This document shows positions 14,501 to 28,691 of a stretch of DNA of 64,000 nt, in pieces. The stretch is from NCBI GenBank assembly GCA_004802725.1, contig SGPM01000100.1, positions 16,925-80,924 on the forward strand. Reading direction: 5' to 3'. Numbering within the stretch: the stretch's first letter is position 1; each line of letters starts with the position of its first letter. The DNA comes from Antrodiella citrinella (Eukaryota > Basidiomycota > Agaricomycetes > Polyporales > Steccherinaceae). The notes under the pieces were generated by a model that was not told the DNA's origin, ran no database searches, and saw nothing but the letters and a program-made list of their open reading frames with translations. Both the position numbers and the translations under genes were made by a program.

Positions 14501-15609
14501 ATTCTCCGTCATCTGTTGTTTGGGGGCCATAACCCCCTCTCCCCTTTCGCTCACAGGTTTCGCAGAGACAGTGACGGTTTTTGCGACCGACTGTATTGGT
14601 GAATCAGTGGGATCGATGCCACTAAGAGTGAAGGACTCACAGTAACCGTCTCCATAGTGAGCGGTAACTTCCTCACCCACTGCAATCGGCTTGATGACAC
14701 GGAAGGTGATATAACGCCCCTCTCTGAATAATTCAACGTTGTGATCGCAATCATGCTAAAGAGGGGAAGGACACAAAGAAAACATCAGATGCCCGCCGCC
14801 CAAGAAGCCGCAATGAAACACATACATTGACAAACCGGGCAGGTCCGAGGAAAAGATGGTTCTTCTTGAGTTGTTTCGAGTGGATGACGCTGAAATCCCG
14901 ACGTATGCCAACACCGTCGGCGTGTCGCTCGTCCGTGCGCTTTAGCTCCTTATCTTCATCTTCCGTCAAGTCGGCCATAGATCCTTTGAGCTCGGAGATG
15001 ACCTGACCAGGCTGCAGAGGACGCGTGGCGAGGATGCACAGTTCGGACTTGCCAGTGCGATACGAGTAACGGGATGTATGGGCGATCTCAATAGAGCCGG
15101 AGGGCAGATACAGTTCGCAGTAACGCGTAGCGTGCCTAATATGAGGTCAGCACAATTAGACACGAAGGGGGGATGAAAACTGACGTGGCGAATGCATTTA
15201 TTTGCTTCTGAGTATATGTGCTGAGGTAGTAGCGAACAGCTGTGAGCCTAGGACACGGGGTGTCAGCATCGCGTCTCACGGCGGGGAGGATAGGGGGGCC
15301 TTACCCCAGAAGGTCGTCGACGGCCAGACGAATCGCAGTTTGTGGGGGACCTTTGGACGATACGAGCTACTCGCCACAAAGGGGAAGTTCACGCAGGACA
15401 AGGGAAGGGAGTGAGAAAAAATAAAGCAGGGGTAATGTGAGAGGACGTACGCGTCGGATTATCTGTAGGAGCTGTTCGGAATCCGACTTGGGGAGCATCC
15501 GCTTAGGGTCCATCTTGTGCACGACGAGGGGCGCGGCACCAGTGCCTAGCTTCTCGACTAGGAGATGGGAGAGGAAGTCGTCGTCCCTGGAGAGGTCCTT
15601 CATATTCAT
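11542..15609 (-). CDS. SET9: histone H4-K20 methyltransferase, Suv4-20/Set9 type
   Basis: Methylates histone H4 lysine 20 in chromatin. Eight exons (minus): 15451-15609, 15305-15366, 15185-15247, 14826-15135, 14641-14755, 13534-14590, 12029-13478, 11542-11970, 1,214 residues. The N-terminal Suv4-20-specific helical region (about residues 1-95) is followed by the SET domain (about 100-235) with GPARFVNHDCDHN, the EEVTAHYGDGY substrate-binding motif and post-SET cysteines in HCLCETC. The rest, about 960 residues, is low-complexity: Ser/Arg- and Pro-rich stretches, basic AT-hook-like RGRPPK and GRRGRPRK, and an acidic DEDED run (about 12505-12550). The tail is far longer than the catalytic core needs and probably binds chromatin (inference). 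Start: first ATG ahead of the DDDFLSHLLVEKL motif. The N-terminal boundary is the least certain point. Confidence 0.88.
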
Positions 15610-16263
15610 TATCTTTGTTGGCCGCCATGCGCCCTTGAGTGACGACGAACTCGCGCTCGCGACGACATGAGGCATCGAATGACGCGAGGAGAGCGATGTC
15701 TGTTCCGACGACGAGCGGGATGGGCGGGGAGGGGGACGGGGACGGAGGTGGGGATGACAGCGAGAGGCAAGCCACAGCCAACACGGATGAATCTGAACAC
15801 AGGGAGCGGGAGTCAGCGAAAAGTAGGCGCCGAAGTGAAGCTCAGCGTCAAGTCGCGTGATTTTACAGGGCGTGTGTAAAGTAGCAGCTGCTCTCCCCTT
15901 CGTCGTGTTTATATCTCTCCGAGACCGTGCATTGCGACGGTCACAGCTACAGCAACCCGCAGGCGGGTCTCGTGTCTCTCCGACAACGGCGCACAAAAGA
16001 GAGTTCAATCCTTGTTCATCTTTTTGTCCAACACAGCAACGCACAGGCCGGCGGGTCTCAGCTCGCTCATTCACAACAAGGGGCCGGGGTTCAGACATGC
16101 ATTGCATCAAAACATGGGATGGTTGGGGCATATCACATACAATAAAGGGTGGCGAGAGTGTCATAGTCGGAATTTTATTCATACCAACATCGATGCGAGC
16201 AACGTCACCGAGGCCGTCAAGCCCTACGAGCATACAACAAAGAAAAGCACTCCACGAGAACAC

Positions 16264-17273
16264 TCATGCAGCGTGAGCGTGCTTCTGCTTGCCGGTCCTG
16301 ATCTTCCTCAGGTAGAACTGTGTGCAATGAATCGCGTCAGCAACCCACGCCGCTGTATCCTCTCAGAAGCACAGAATAGGTAATAACGTACCTCAAGCTC
16401 CTTGCCCTCAAGAACGTAGCCGTCCGCACGGCCCGACTGGCCTGGCCGGCTGCTGATAACAGCGTACAGACGACCGGCAGCAAACTGACTCTCGAGCAGG
16501 GGGTCAATCTTGGCCTCTGTTATCCGATATCGCTTTTCAGTTAAATTGAGGGGATAGAACGCGGCAGAATGCACTCACCCTTCTTCTTCTCATCCAAGCT
16601 GCGTTGCGCGTGGTTTGACAGCTTGACCTCCTCAGTACCTTCCGCGAGGGGCTCCCTCTTGCCCTTCTTGGTCACAGGCTGGGCATACTGTGTGCGCATC
16701 ATTCATCAATCGCTGGATCGACTCCATTGGAAGAAATGGTACTCACATGGGACTCGTACCATTGACGGAAGGGAGTAGCATCGATCTGGATGATAGCACT
16801 CTTGACGAGAGTGTTTGTTCGTACAAGTTCGTTGTTGGAGGCGTTGTATACCTGCCAGATGATGTCAGAAAAAGTTACAGGAGACAGGGAGAGCACATGA
16901 ATGTAATCTCATGTGAGGAGGGACCGCAAGATGGATTTGATCATATGAGAATACTCACAACACCGATAATCCTCGTCTTCTTTGTCACATGTTCGCTCGC
17001 CCACGCGAAGTTACCACCCTCGAGACGAAGGGCACGGTACTTGACGTTGCCACCACGAGTGCGCACAGAGTGAACACGCTTGGGGCCGAGCTTGGTGCTG
17101 GCGGGTTGACGACCGAGCTCGAATTTTCGCTTCTTGCGGTAGTGGGCGCGCTGGGCACCAGTGGCCGAACGCTTGTGCCGGGACGAACGGGAGATACCTG
17201 TATGGAAAGACAAGGAGAGGCAGGTTAGTACTCGTCAAGGACGTTGTAGACGGCCATGGCAGCACTGACCCAT
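16264..17273 (-). CDS. RPS8: 40S ribosomal protein eS8
   Basis: Structural protein of the small ribosomal subunit. Six exons (minus): 17270-17273, 16959-17197, 16747-16851, 16579-16687, 16392-16516, 16264-16317, 211 residues. The N-terminus [16 protein letters not shown] and the later [27 protein letters not shown], and C-terminal [12 protein letters not shown] are hallmarks of eS8. The first exon is only four bases (ATGG), followed at once by a GTCAGT donor. The basic composition and length fit the family. The gene lies tail to head with Set9, 655 bp apart. No anomaly apart from the tiny first exon. Confidence 0.95.
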
Positions 17274-17660
17274 GTCGTAGAGTCTTGAGGCTTGATGGTG
17301 GGTGAAGCCGAAGCCCTATCCGTGTTTTGGTGGATAGAGCGATTGCAGTTCACAGATTAAGGTTCAACTTCATTCAACCCCCGACCGGGAATATCCGTGG
17401 CTCCAGCCACACACCACGCGCGACCAGCGCTAATACATTCACTCCTCCGTCTCCGAATCGCCGAGTCCCGACTGTACATCTACACACCAACTCCGGAACA
17501 TCTTCGTACACGCTTTCATAACTTTGGTTTTGCCTTGTCAAATGGACGATATCTTCATCTGCAACCGCGCTGATGTCACTGCTCTCACCATTCCCTCTGC
17601 TCGACGTTCAAGAGCCATACAACTCTTGGTTACTCTCGACAAACAAGCGAAACATTTTGC

Positions 17661-17687
17661 GTTGAACGTTGAACGCTGTTGAACGTT
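17661..17687. repeat. clustered GTTGAACG-type repeats
   Basis: TTGAACG occurs three times within 27 bp (17661-17687). The same core appears twice near 63206-63240. It could be a factor site or a slippage product; nothing decides between them. Confidence 0.55.
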
Positions 17688-18148
17688 GGCAGGCGTCGCA
17701 GTAGGCACGAGGGGTGCAGGGATTAGGCACTAGGTACAAGAACATAGAAAGGAACCTTCTACCGTCTGCTACGTGGCCAAGGGTCATTCGCGATATTCTG
17801 TTTCTTCCAGAGTTCGACGCGTTCGACGTTAGATCAGATCCGCAAATGACACCATTCTCGCATGGCTCACCAGTCCGAGACCAGTCCATGACTGTTGGAC
17901 ATTTCAGGTTATTGGGATCTGCCTTACAGGCGCACCCTGGGGCCTTGATCCTCCTTCAGGTCACCATTGTCTTCGTTCTACGGGCCCGTATTACCTCCCC
18001 TCTCCGCAAACATATCATACGGCACTTGACAGCGAAGAGATCGATTTTCAGAACGTTCATGCCTTTGTCGACGTACATGAGGCGTTGATTGATCTAGACT
18101 GCCCGCTCGGGTAGATGGTATCCGCGCGTAGGCGCGTTTCATCACTTC

Positions 18149-18154
18149 TATAAG
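18149..18154 (+). promoter_or_regulatory. TATA-like box of UGP copy B
   Basis: TATAAG on the plus strand, 97 bp upstream of the start codon of UGP copy B. A reasonable core-promoter position, inferred from sequence only. Confidence 0.4.
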
Positions 18155-18250
18155 ACCAACTAGTACCAATTTCCCCTCTTCCATTGTCCAAACGGTTTCG
18201 GCCTCTCTACACCTTCCCTCATCGTTCATCTGTGCTCGTCGTGTGCTACG

Positions 18251-20440
<2,190 letters not shown>

Positions 20441-20884
20441 TTGGACATTCGCGTGGTGGTACTCTTCTGACACGGACTCAACCTACATACATACCTTCTT
20501 CTCGTCTACTCCGAACGATACTGGAAATACACAGAATACACAATTGTACCTCGGTCTGCTAATGAGTTTCAGTCAATAGATTTCCGAATGAGAACGGAAC
20601 ATACTTATGTATACAAAGAGTGTGATGAAAATCATGACTTCATGATGTGAAAGCAATGTTGAAGTGTGTTGAAGTCAAGGTCGATCCTGACGGGAGCACT
20701 TGATTTCGTCCCCATGGGGGATCGGGCGCGTAGAAGACCGAACGCGGTTCCCGGTCTCGTGAACCCTCATAATTATGGATCCCTCACACCCTTTTCACCA
20801 ACTCTCATCTTCCTCTCATTTCGTATCTGAACATCGACCCTACGATTTCCCTCTCGCAAGCAGCTGTCCAAAAGCAATTCTAAC
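20441..20884. other. spacer between UGP copy B and SDR
   Basis: 444 bp holding the 3' flank of UGP copy B and the promoter of the dehydrogenase. A pyrimidine-rich stretch lies about 40-80 bp upstream of the next ATG, typical of fungal start regions. Nothing else seen. Confidence 0.5.
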
Positions 20885-22430
20885 ATGCCAGACGCTACAT
20901 CCACTGCCGATTACAGTAAGGTCGGAGTGACCAAGCGGACGAACCAGGACGAGCACTTTAAGCAGACCGTTGCACGCTTGGAACAAATCCAAGGCCAGTT
21001 CACGTCGTTCCCTAGGAATAGCCGGCTGAAGGGAAAGGTGTGCGTGATCACTGGTGTTGGGTCGTTGAAGGGTATTGGGTGCGTGCGTTCAATTAGTCTC
21101 ACTTTCTCACTCGGAGTTGAATAGCGACTCTGGTGGGAACATCAGGAGGGCTTCAGCGATTAAATACGCACATGAAGGTGCGAGGGCATTGTGCAAGGTT
21201 TCAAATAGCGTGTATTCATGATTCAACCGTTTTCAGGAGCTCAGCACTTGTATTTGCTGGACTTTGATGGGTCAAATCTTCCGGACTTGAAGAGTACGAT
21301 CCAAAAGGCGTATCCAGATGTGAAGGTATGATTAGAGACAGTCCCTCTACTTCAAAGACTGTTACTCATGTGTATGCATAGGTCACGACCATTCAGGCAG
21401 ATGCTTCCGACGAGGAAGCTATTGCCGGTGTCTGCAAGCAAGCACTCCAGGAGGAGGGACGTCTTGATGTTTTCTTTGCCAACGTCGGTTCACACTACTT
21501 TCAGCAATATGCTGTGCTTACAAGGATTAAATTCATAGGCCGGCGTATCGACTCACCAACATCTCCATGATATTGGCTCGGAACAGTTCATGAAGACTTT
21601 GAAAATCAACGTCTTATCGTATGTATATAGCACAATGGGACTGATGCAATTTTCTGATCTTCATCTTGACAGATGCTTCCTCGCTGTCAAGTTCGCCTCT
21701 GCCGCCATGCAGAAGACGAATGCTTCTCGCGGCAAAGAACTGAGTGGTGGGAGTATCATTCTGACTGCATCTGGTCTGTGTTCTATTCCCCTATCATTTC
21801 GGTTCATATTCTAATGGTGACATCGCTTCAAGTCGCCGGACTACAGTCTGGAGCTGGAACATTAGATTGTGAGTGTATTAATTCATGTCCCTGGGATCGG
21901 TCGGTCCTGAACATATTCCCCGGCTTTCAGACAGCGCGAGTAAGGCTGCGTAAGTTCTTGTTCGCTCCGCGTCATATCATCTCTTAACTTCTTAAACTCG
22001 TAGGGTCGTGAATATGGCCAAAACTGCGCCCTACCAGTTGCAGAAGACCGGTATTCGCGTGAATGCGATTTGTCCGGGTCTCATCGAGACTGGAATGACC
22101 ACAACGACCTTCGAATATGCTAAAACGCGAGGAACACACGCTAAAATTGGCCAGCTTAACCCGCTGGGTCGCTATGGTATCGCGCAAGGTGAGTAGTATT
22201 ATTGCAGCACGTGTTTCTCATGCTGATGGTTCGTCAGAAATCGCGAATGTAGCTCTGTTCTTGGCGTCAGGTTCGTGTCCACTTACCTTTTCTTCTACAA
22301 TTAGGTATACGTCATCTGATCATATGTGACCTTGCGTCCAGATGATGCAAGCTACGTGAACGGCGCGGCCTATGCTGTAGATGGGGGGTTGTCGGCATCG
22401 TTGCCTGTAGCACCAGGGCGGTGGGCATAA
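20885..22430 (+). CDS. short-chain dehydrogenase/reductase, FabG-like
   Basis: NAD(P)-dependent oxidoreductase of the SDR superfamily, substrate unknown. Eleven exons: 20885-21078, 21146-21177, 21237-21325, 21382-21483, 21539-21618, 21673-21773, 21833-21868, 21931-21949, 22004-22188, 22238-22270, 22342-22430, 319 residues. An N-terminal extension of about 50 residues precedes TGVGSLKGIG (cofactor loop); then LLDFDGSN, NAG (across an intron), SIILTAS with the catalytic Ser, YSASKAA (Tyr-x3-Lys) and VNAICPGLIETGM. The C-terminal SYVNGAAYAVDGG is typical of FabG-like tetrameric SDRs. One donor (after exon 4) is GTCGGT, a weak site, but it restores the conserved NAG. The gene is very intron-rich for its size. 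Not closely related to the SDR at 10025. Confidence 0.9.
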
Positions 22431-24350
22431 GGCTTGAAGCCGGTGTTACATGATCTACTTTTCGTGACGTCGCTGCATGTAACATCATATCTGTAACTGG
22501 TGCAGTAGCTAGATATAACATGGACGGGGCGAATGGTCCCTTTGCTTGAGCGAAGTGTAGAGTTGGACCTTCAAGTTGAATCATGACTGCTGTGAGTGTG
22601 GGGTCACTGTACTAATCACGCAATGTTTTGGAGTGTCTTCAGAATAGATTGCAGTTATGTTTATGGATGAACAGTAACTCTGGTACGACAAACTATCAAC
22701 CTCGACTCCTCTGCCGATGACAATAACATGTACATGCTAGCTACGGAGATTTGGAAGGAATACGAGCGTCACGGACGTATCGTATCCATCTCCGCGTGAA
22801 ATGAACCAGAAACCTGGAGCTTATGTGACGTTCATATTGTTGCTAGTGAGCTGATGAGTGCTTTCTGTCACATGCGACCAGAATTGCGCTCGAATCTTGG
22901 GCGATGGTGGACGGCAACGACTTGAGATCGACCTTGGGGGAGCAAACAAATCGCAGAGTAACCCAGGATCGCAATGCCGATGCTGACTAGATCAAGTGTG
23001 AAAAGCGGACGAGGTAAGTAATCGGTGAACGTGAGATCAAAGCCTAAGGACGCACCAATGAGAGCGATGGCCCGTCAACTTCATCACCCGAACCAGTTCA
23101 GTCTCGCAACCGACCAACGGCTTAGCACGACATGCTGGAGAGGTTTAAAGGTCGCTAAGTGAGAAAAGGACATGTCAGCGGCAGGTGAGAGCTTGATACA
23201 TGCTATCTCTTACGTATACGATCCTGCTGACAGCAGTATGCGCGGAACGGGAAGCTCTCGCGGTGCTTCTTAGGCCATTTCCGTATCCGGAACCTCGAGT
23301 GGTTCGAGGGTACACAGCACCATGGGCTGTCGTCGTTAAGATAATGTTGCACGACCACAGCAACAACCTCGAAGCCGTGTATCGATCCCACCTAGTAGTC
23401 TCGCGAAGATGATGACCATGTCAATGATCGGTGGTCGTCAGACGTAACATTGGCTAGCCAGAACTGACGAAGTCGTCCACAACTTAACGGAGAGCCCCTG
23501 GATAACATATTAGCGGTGGGACTCGTCGCTAAGACATGGGAATTGTACCTACCTTGCTGCCACAGACGACGCGCCACTCCCTCAGCTGCCGCACAGCTCT
23601 ACCTTCCTTCTCGACTCGCTGACCGCTAGTTGGTCGCTGCACCGAGCTATCTGAATCGGCGGATGTTAGAACGGGGACTAGATAAGAGGTAACAAAAACT
23701 GGCAGTATAGTCCACACTTCTTCCATTCTCATGGTATGTATTCTGACCCTTAGACCGACCAGCAGTCAAGGACTAGGATGCATACCACGAGATGGAAAAA
23801 GTGGGGAGTATCCGACTGGACTGTTTGGCTGACTGGCTAGGATGTCCAACCCAACATCAGCCGGACGATCCCAAGGAAATAAAGTCGATCCTGGATTTAC
23901 GGTCAATCAAAATAATCGCATAGGAAATATACACAATGGCTTACCACGTATCAACGAGCGAGGGGAGAAAATGTCGAGCAGGCATGTCGCTTCTCCATCC
24001 TTGTCCTATTTTTTGGCTGAAGAGGGAGGAGAGAAACAGCGGGGACAGCGATCGATACATTTGCCTCCGCTCTGCCTGCTCCTTATATGTGTGCGGTGCA
24101 ATCTGTCGGATCAGAGCTGGTCGTCGGAGTCGGTGTTCGCACTCATTTTCTTTGTGTGTAAACACATTTTTCAGCGGCCATCTGCAGCCTGGAAACCACG
24201 CTGGACAGGGGAAGGTCCCAATGGCACAGGAGCCCGAGCGTGGTCGGCAGCCCATTCGTTGTCTTTCCTGGTACCCCAAATTCGGAGAAACTTGCCATGC
24301 AATGAACCCCGATATTAACGATCCGCTAGAATTTCTACTCCGCCACCCTC

Positions 24351-24364
24351 GAGCCTCGAGGCTC
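24351..24364. repeat. 14-bp perfect palindrome
   Basis: GAGCCTCGAGGCTC reads the same on both strands. It could be a dimeric factor site; chance is also possible in 3.6 kb of non-coding DNA. Confidence 0.6.
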
Positions 24365-25729
24365 TGGTCCGCAAAAATCACTACAGCTTATTGGTGAACC
24401 TCCCAGCATATTCCTCGACGGTTGCAAGTTCGTGGTGAATATGTTGGACCACATTCACCAAATCCAGCCATTTGCAAACGGCTATAGTTCAGCCACAGAC
24501 CCTCAATTCTCCGTCACAAGCCTATCTGAAGTCTAATCTCGGTTGTCCGGTAACACCTCACCAAAACTCGCCGGTGCACTCCAACAGCTGTTCTGAAGAT
24601 CTGAAGCTTGAAGCTTGAAGATGACAGCATGCCCCTTCCGCACCTATTCACTGCGTCCATGTAGGTGCTATGGACGAAAGCCTGACGAATATGGCGTGGG
24701 TAGATGATATCCACTTGATAAGTAAGCACACGCTGCGCAGAAACAATCGAAAAAAATCTCATTGTTGTTCCTGGTGATAGAACAAACAAACATTTGAGAT
24801 GCTTTGCAGTGCCACTTGGTTAGACTCTTGCGGATTCTAGACCGACCATGTTACATCTCCCGCCCATCGAACGATGATTGTGCCAGTTGCACACAGCCGA
24901 ATCCGTTAAAGGGTGCGTGAAAGTACGATCAATGTCTCATTGTTGACTTACACTGGCATATCGGTAGTGATCATCTGGTCTTGCGAATCGCTTTGTTCTG
25001 GGAAACGCGTCCGTGATCTGCTGGCAGCATTCTCTTCTCACTTTCTTCTTTCATCTTCTCTCAGCCCATATCGATGAAGGCTATGTGCCACTTCCCGTCC
25101 AGCGGTCCAATGGCTTCCAATGACGGCAAGATTTTGTTGATGGCACAGAGGGTGTGGCCAGCAGCAGCGGGTGGCACCGTTGAATTTCAATGATCTACCC
25201 CTCGACACATCCAATCATATCCCCTGATAGCATCCTGCTGTCGCGAGCTCGTCACGGTTGCATCGTGTACGATGAGCAGCTGGTCTAACCTCATTGTAGC
25301 CTTTCCTCCGCTCTCCGTTGGCACCTGCCCCTTTCCTCCCGCACGACACGGAATGCCGCACCCTTCTTCCATGTCATGTCGCCTCAATTTCGGTAGCAGC
25401 AAACCGCTGCACGAAGACGGCCCCATCCAGGAGTCACAACAAGCGATCGTGAAAGCTCAGCTCCCCATGGCTCTCCGCATCGATGGGTTTGTCTGTAACG
25501 CGATGTGATAGTAGGAGTAGTTGCGTGTGATGGCATGCAACTTCATCCACATACGAATATAGTGACGTGATCCGTGAAGTTATCCTGCCCGACACCCGGG
25601 CGGAATGAGTAGTCATGGCCTCAGCGTCGCCGAGTTGTTTCAGGTGCGTTACGTGTAGTCCGAGGTATACATACGTTTCTGATGCACTGAGTTGACATAC
25701 TCCATGTGTTTCCCGGTTTGAGGTGCTCA

Positions 25730-25751
25730 GCTTGGACCGAGGCTTGGACCG
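25730..25751. repeat. 10-bp direct repeat
   Basis: GCTTGGACCG at 25730-25739 and again at 25742-25751, about 310 bp upstream of the FAD oxidoreductase start. Confidence 0.6.
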
Positions 25752-26056
25752 GGCGTGATTTGACTCAGTGGATATCGATCGGCTGTTTACTGTGGGTGTT
25801 CAGCATTCAAGCTACGGCGGATCCATTGGTTCCGACAGTCGGAACTATGTGCGCTACTGTTTGTGCTTCATGTACTGTCGATGAACATACTGTGGCCCTT
25901 TGCTACGCTACGCCACGGCTGTAGGCATACGATGACGTCACGTGCATAGACAGAAACAAAACACCCGTGCTGTCCCGCCCGATCGTTGGAGGTCCGTCGA
26001 CAGAGGTGAGGCAATGCGTACAACTCTATTTCGAACCACCACCATCGCCGTCCGCC

Positions 26057-28136
26057 ATGTCCATTCCTGTTGCCACACCCAAGCGCGTCTGCGTCGTAGG
26101 TGCAGGTGCCTCCGGCATGTCTGCGGCGTATGCGCTCAGCAAACACCCCGAGAAGTATCAAGTGACCGTTTTCGACAAGGAAATTCTAGCTGGAGGCATG
26201 GCCACTTCCTTGGACATCGACGCCGGGAAGTACGGCGCAACGTATATTAATGACGGCGTTCAGGGCTGCAGTCCTGCCTTTGCGAATACTCTTCGCATGT
26301 TTCGGATGTTGGGATTCGAGCCGACAGAGGTTGGCATGCAGTACGTTCTCTGTCAAATGAATGACTTGTTCGCACTCACCCGCTCCTTAGAATCAGCTTT
26401 GGAAAGGACAAAGACTTCTGGACGAACGTCTTCCCGACAGAATTGACTGTCCAGTTCCAGAATGACATAGCCAAGTTTGGGACCGCGCTAAAGGTCATCA
26501 AGAAGCTGGAAGTCCTATTTGCCCTAATTCCCGTGCATGTGATGCTGCGCATATTTCGATTCTCGAAGGATTTTGGGGAGAAGATGGTCTATCCGCTCGT
26601 TGCACTGTTCTTCGGGACTGGAAACCAGACACCGTACATTTCAAGCGCGATCCTGGTATGTCCTTTCAGCCATTAGTTGTAGTCTGGCACTCAGCCAAAT
26701 GCTATTATGCAGGAGCGCGTCTTCATGGACTCCAGTATGCGATTGTTTGAGTACAATAAGAAGAGCTTGTTGGCCAGTATACCAAGCATGTATGCCTTTC
26801 CGAAGGTCCGTATTGAAGTCTGACTCTACACTTGCCTTACATGAGACTGATTTACACAATTTATATCACAGCTGCACGACGTGTATCAAGCGTGGCGATC
26901 AGACATTTCGTCTCGTGGCAATGTTAATTTCAAGCTCGGACATACGGTAACCCGAGTCGTATCTCGGAACGCCAACCGAGGAGGAAGTAAAGTGGGGCCT
27001 GTTCAGATCGAATACAAGGCATCTCAAGGCGATCTAGAAGACGCGGTGCAGACAGCCAGCTTTGATGAGCTTGTTCTCGCAATTGACGCAGATTCTGCGC
27101 TGCGACTTCTTGGCCGCAAAGCGAGCTTCATGGAGAAGCGTGTTCTTGGCTCTGTGAAGTATCTTTATGACGTGACGATAACCCATAGCGATCTTGATTA
27201 TATGAAGAAGGTCTGCCATTTATTTCAGCCAAAAACGATATCGAACTTACCGCTTGTTTTCACGTAGCATTACGAAGTTGACTACAAAGCCGCACATAAC
27301 GCACCTATCTCGCAAGAATGGTCTGAACAGGAGCGAGCGGAGACTGAAGAAGCCTTCTCCTTTGCGTCAAAGCAATTCCGCCCGCTTTACTACACCATGC
27401 AATACCCGGAAGATAAATCCAAGATCGAAATGAGCTTTGATCTCACCCACTACCAACCGCAGTTTCGTGGCGCAACTTCTGCAGGACTGTCGAGCTCCAA
27501 GGGCACGCCAAGTGACCAACATGAGGCGAAGCACATGCCTCAGGTGACTCAGCACGACGCCCAACGGTCCACAGAGGGGGATGTTGGTTCTCTAGCTCGC
27601 ACAGGTCAAGACGCAGATGGAAATTCCGAGCCACCACTGGAAAAACACGTCTTTCAGACCATTTTCCTCGACCGCGACGGCTCACAAGACTTGTGGACAT
27701 GGGATGAGATTCCTGAAGAGAAGCGTATTCACGAGAAATGGTGGAAGCAGCAGAGTCACAGGTGGCAACATTATGCCTCCGTCGTTCCCTTCATGATGTT
27801 CATAAACGGCAAACATCATACGCAGTGAGTCAATCTCGTGTCGACGGAGATGGCATCTACTTAATGCTTGTTCGCAGATTCGCGGGTGCATGGTCTGGTA
27901 TGGAGAATTCCTGCCCTCATGCGCTAATTCATCATAGCTGACGTATCTTCTGCTCTCTGACAGTCTTGAACATGCACGAGCTGGCCGTCACCTCTGGATT
28001 CGCCGCGGCGTACCGTCTAGGAGCACAGTTTCCATTCAAAGGTGATAGGGACTGCGAGAGATTGTTTAAGTTATACCTAGGATTGAGCCACGGTACAAGG
28101 TTGAGAAAGGAAGACAGGAAGGGATTTTTCGGATGA
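26057..28136 (+). CDS. FAD/NAD(P)-binding oxidoreductase, amine-oxidase-like
   Basis: Flavoprotein of the FAD-dependent amine oxidase/desaturase-like superfamily; substrate unknown. Seven exons: 26057-26340, 26391-26655, 26713-26805, 26872-27210, 27268-27824, 27878-27897, 27964-28136, 576 residues. The Rossmann motif VCVVGAGASGMSAAYAL lies at the N-terminus with the acidic VTVFDKE following, then GGMATSLDIDAGKYGATYINDG, as in proteins that position the isoalloxazine ring. The middle contains FDELVLAIDADSALRLLG, the second FAD-contact region of this family. A C-terminal FAD-contact segment is present as ELAVTSGFAAAYRLG. A hydrophobic stretch (VLFALIPVHVMLRIF) may touch a membrane. There is an in-frame ATG-less extension upstream, so the ATG at 26057 is preferred. 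Not obviously an intact monoamine oxidase. Confidence 0.85.
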
Positions 28137-28691
28137 TCCTACGCAATGAATGTCCTCATGTCTGCCTCAATCCTGTATTGTTACTGCGTTTCTGATCACA
28201 CGAGGCTATTGATCCGTACAGTCCTCGCCGCAATCGTCAGACGGAGGAGAAAGGTAAGTAGGATTACCTCCCGAAATTAGCATACTCCGACCTCGAAGAC
28301 GGTGGTCGAGATTCTAGATCGCAATCTCGAGCATGGAAATCACCTTCCATGGAGTGTCGGATTTCCTTACGGTGCCTACGACGGTAGCATTAGCCCGCAC
28401 CCGATGCTCGTGCCTTCATGTTCGACGGTTAAATTCGAAGAGCGAATGGTGGTTTGGGATGGCAAGCGCGGACATTGGTGTGGATGATGACTACATCCCT
28501 GAGCTGAAGCCTGGCAATGATTCACCCTGGCGACAAACCAGCACGCAAGAATGGCTCTGCAAATGCATCAAAGTGACATAAGGAGACAAGCAATATATTC
28601 AAGACCACAATCAAGAGCTACTCTTCGAACCTTAGTGGCCCAAAAGCCAAGTCCGCCGATGGATCATATCGGTGGGGATGGCATTGTACAC
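28137..28691. other. convergent spacer between FAD oxidoreductase and FKBP
   Basis: About 555 bp of 3' flank for both genes. Short frames only; nothing recognisable. Confidence 0.5.

Larger units (their letters stand above)
17274..18250. other. divergent spacer between RPS8 and UGP copy B
   Basis: About 980 bp between two divergently transcribed genes, so it carries both promoters. Frames on both strands are short and show no domain. It includes a GTTGAACG repeat cluster and a TATA-like box, listed separately. Confidence 0.6.
22431..26056. other. gene-poor stretch of 3.6 kb
   Basis: Frames on both strands reach about 150 codons (for example 23842-24397 plus and 23941-24381 minus), but they overlap antisense, lack domains and show no consistent exon chain. 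It may contain decayed repeats or unrecognised small genes. A 14-bp palindrome and a 10-bp direct repeat are listed separately. Confidence 0.45.

Noticed and set aside
23941..24381. Minus-strand open frame of 146 codons in the gene-poor stretch
   Set aside because: It overlaps two plus-strand frames of similar length, has no domain and shows no splice context.
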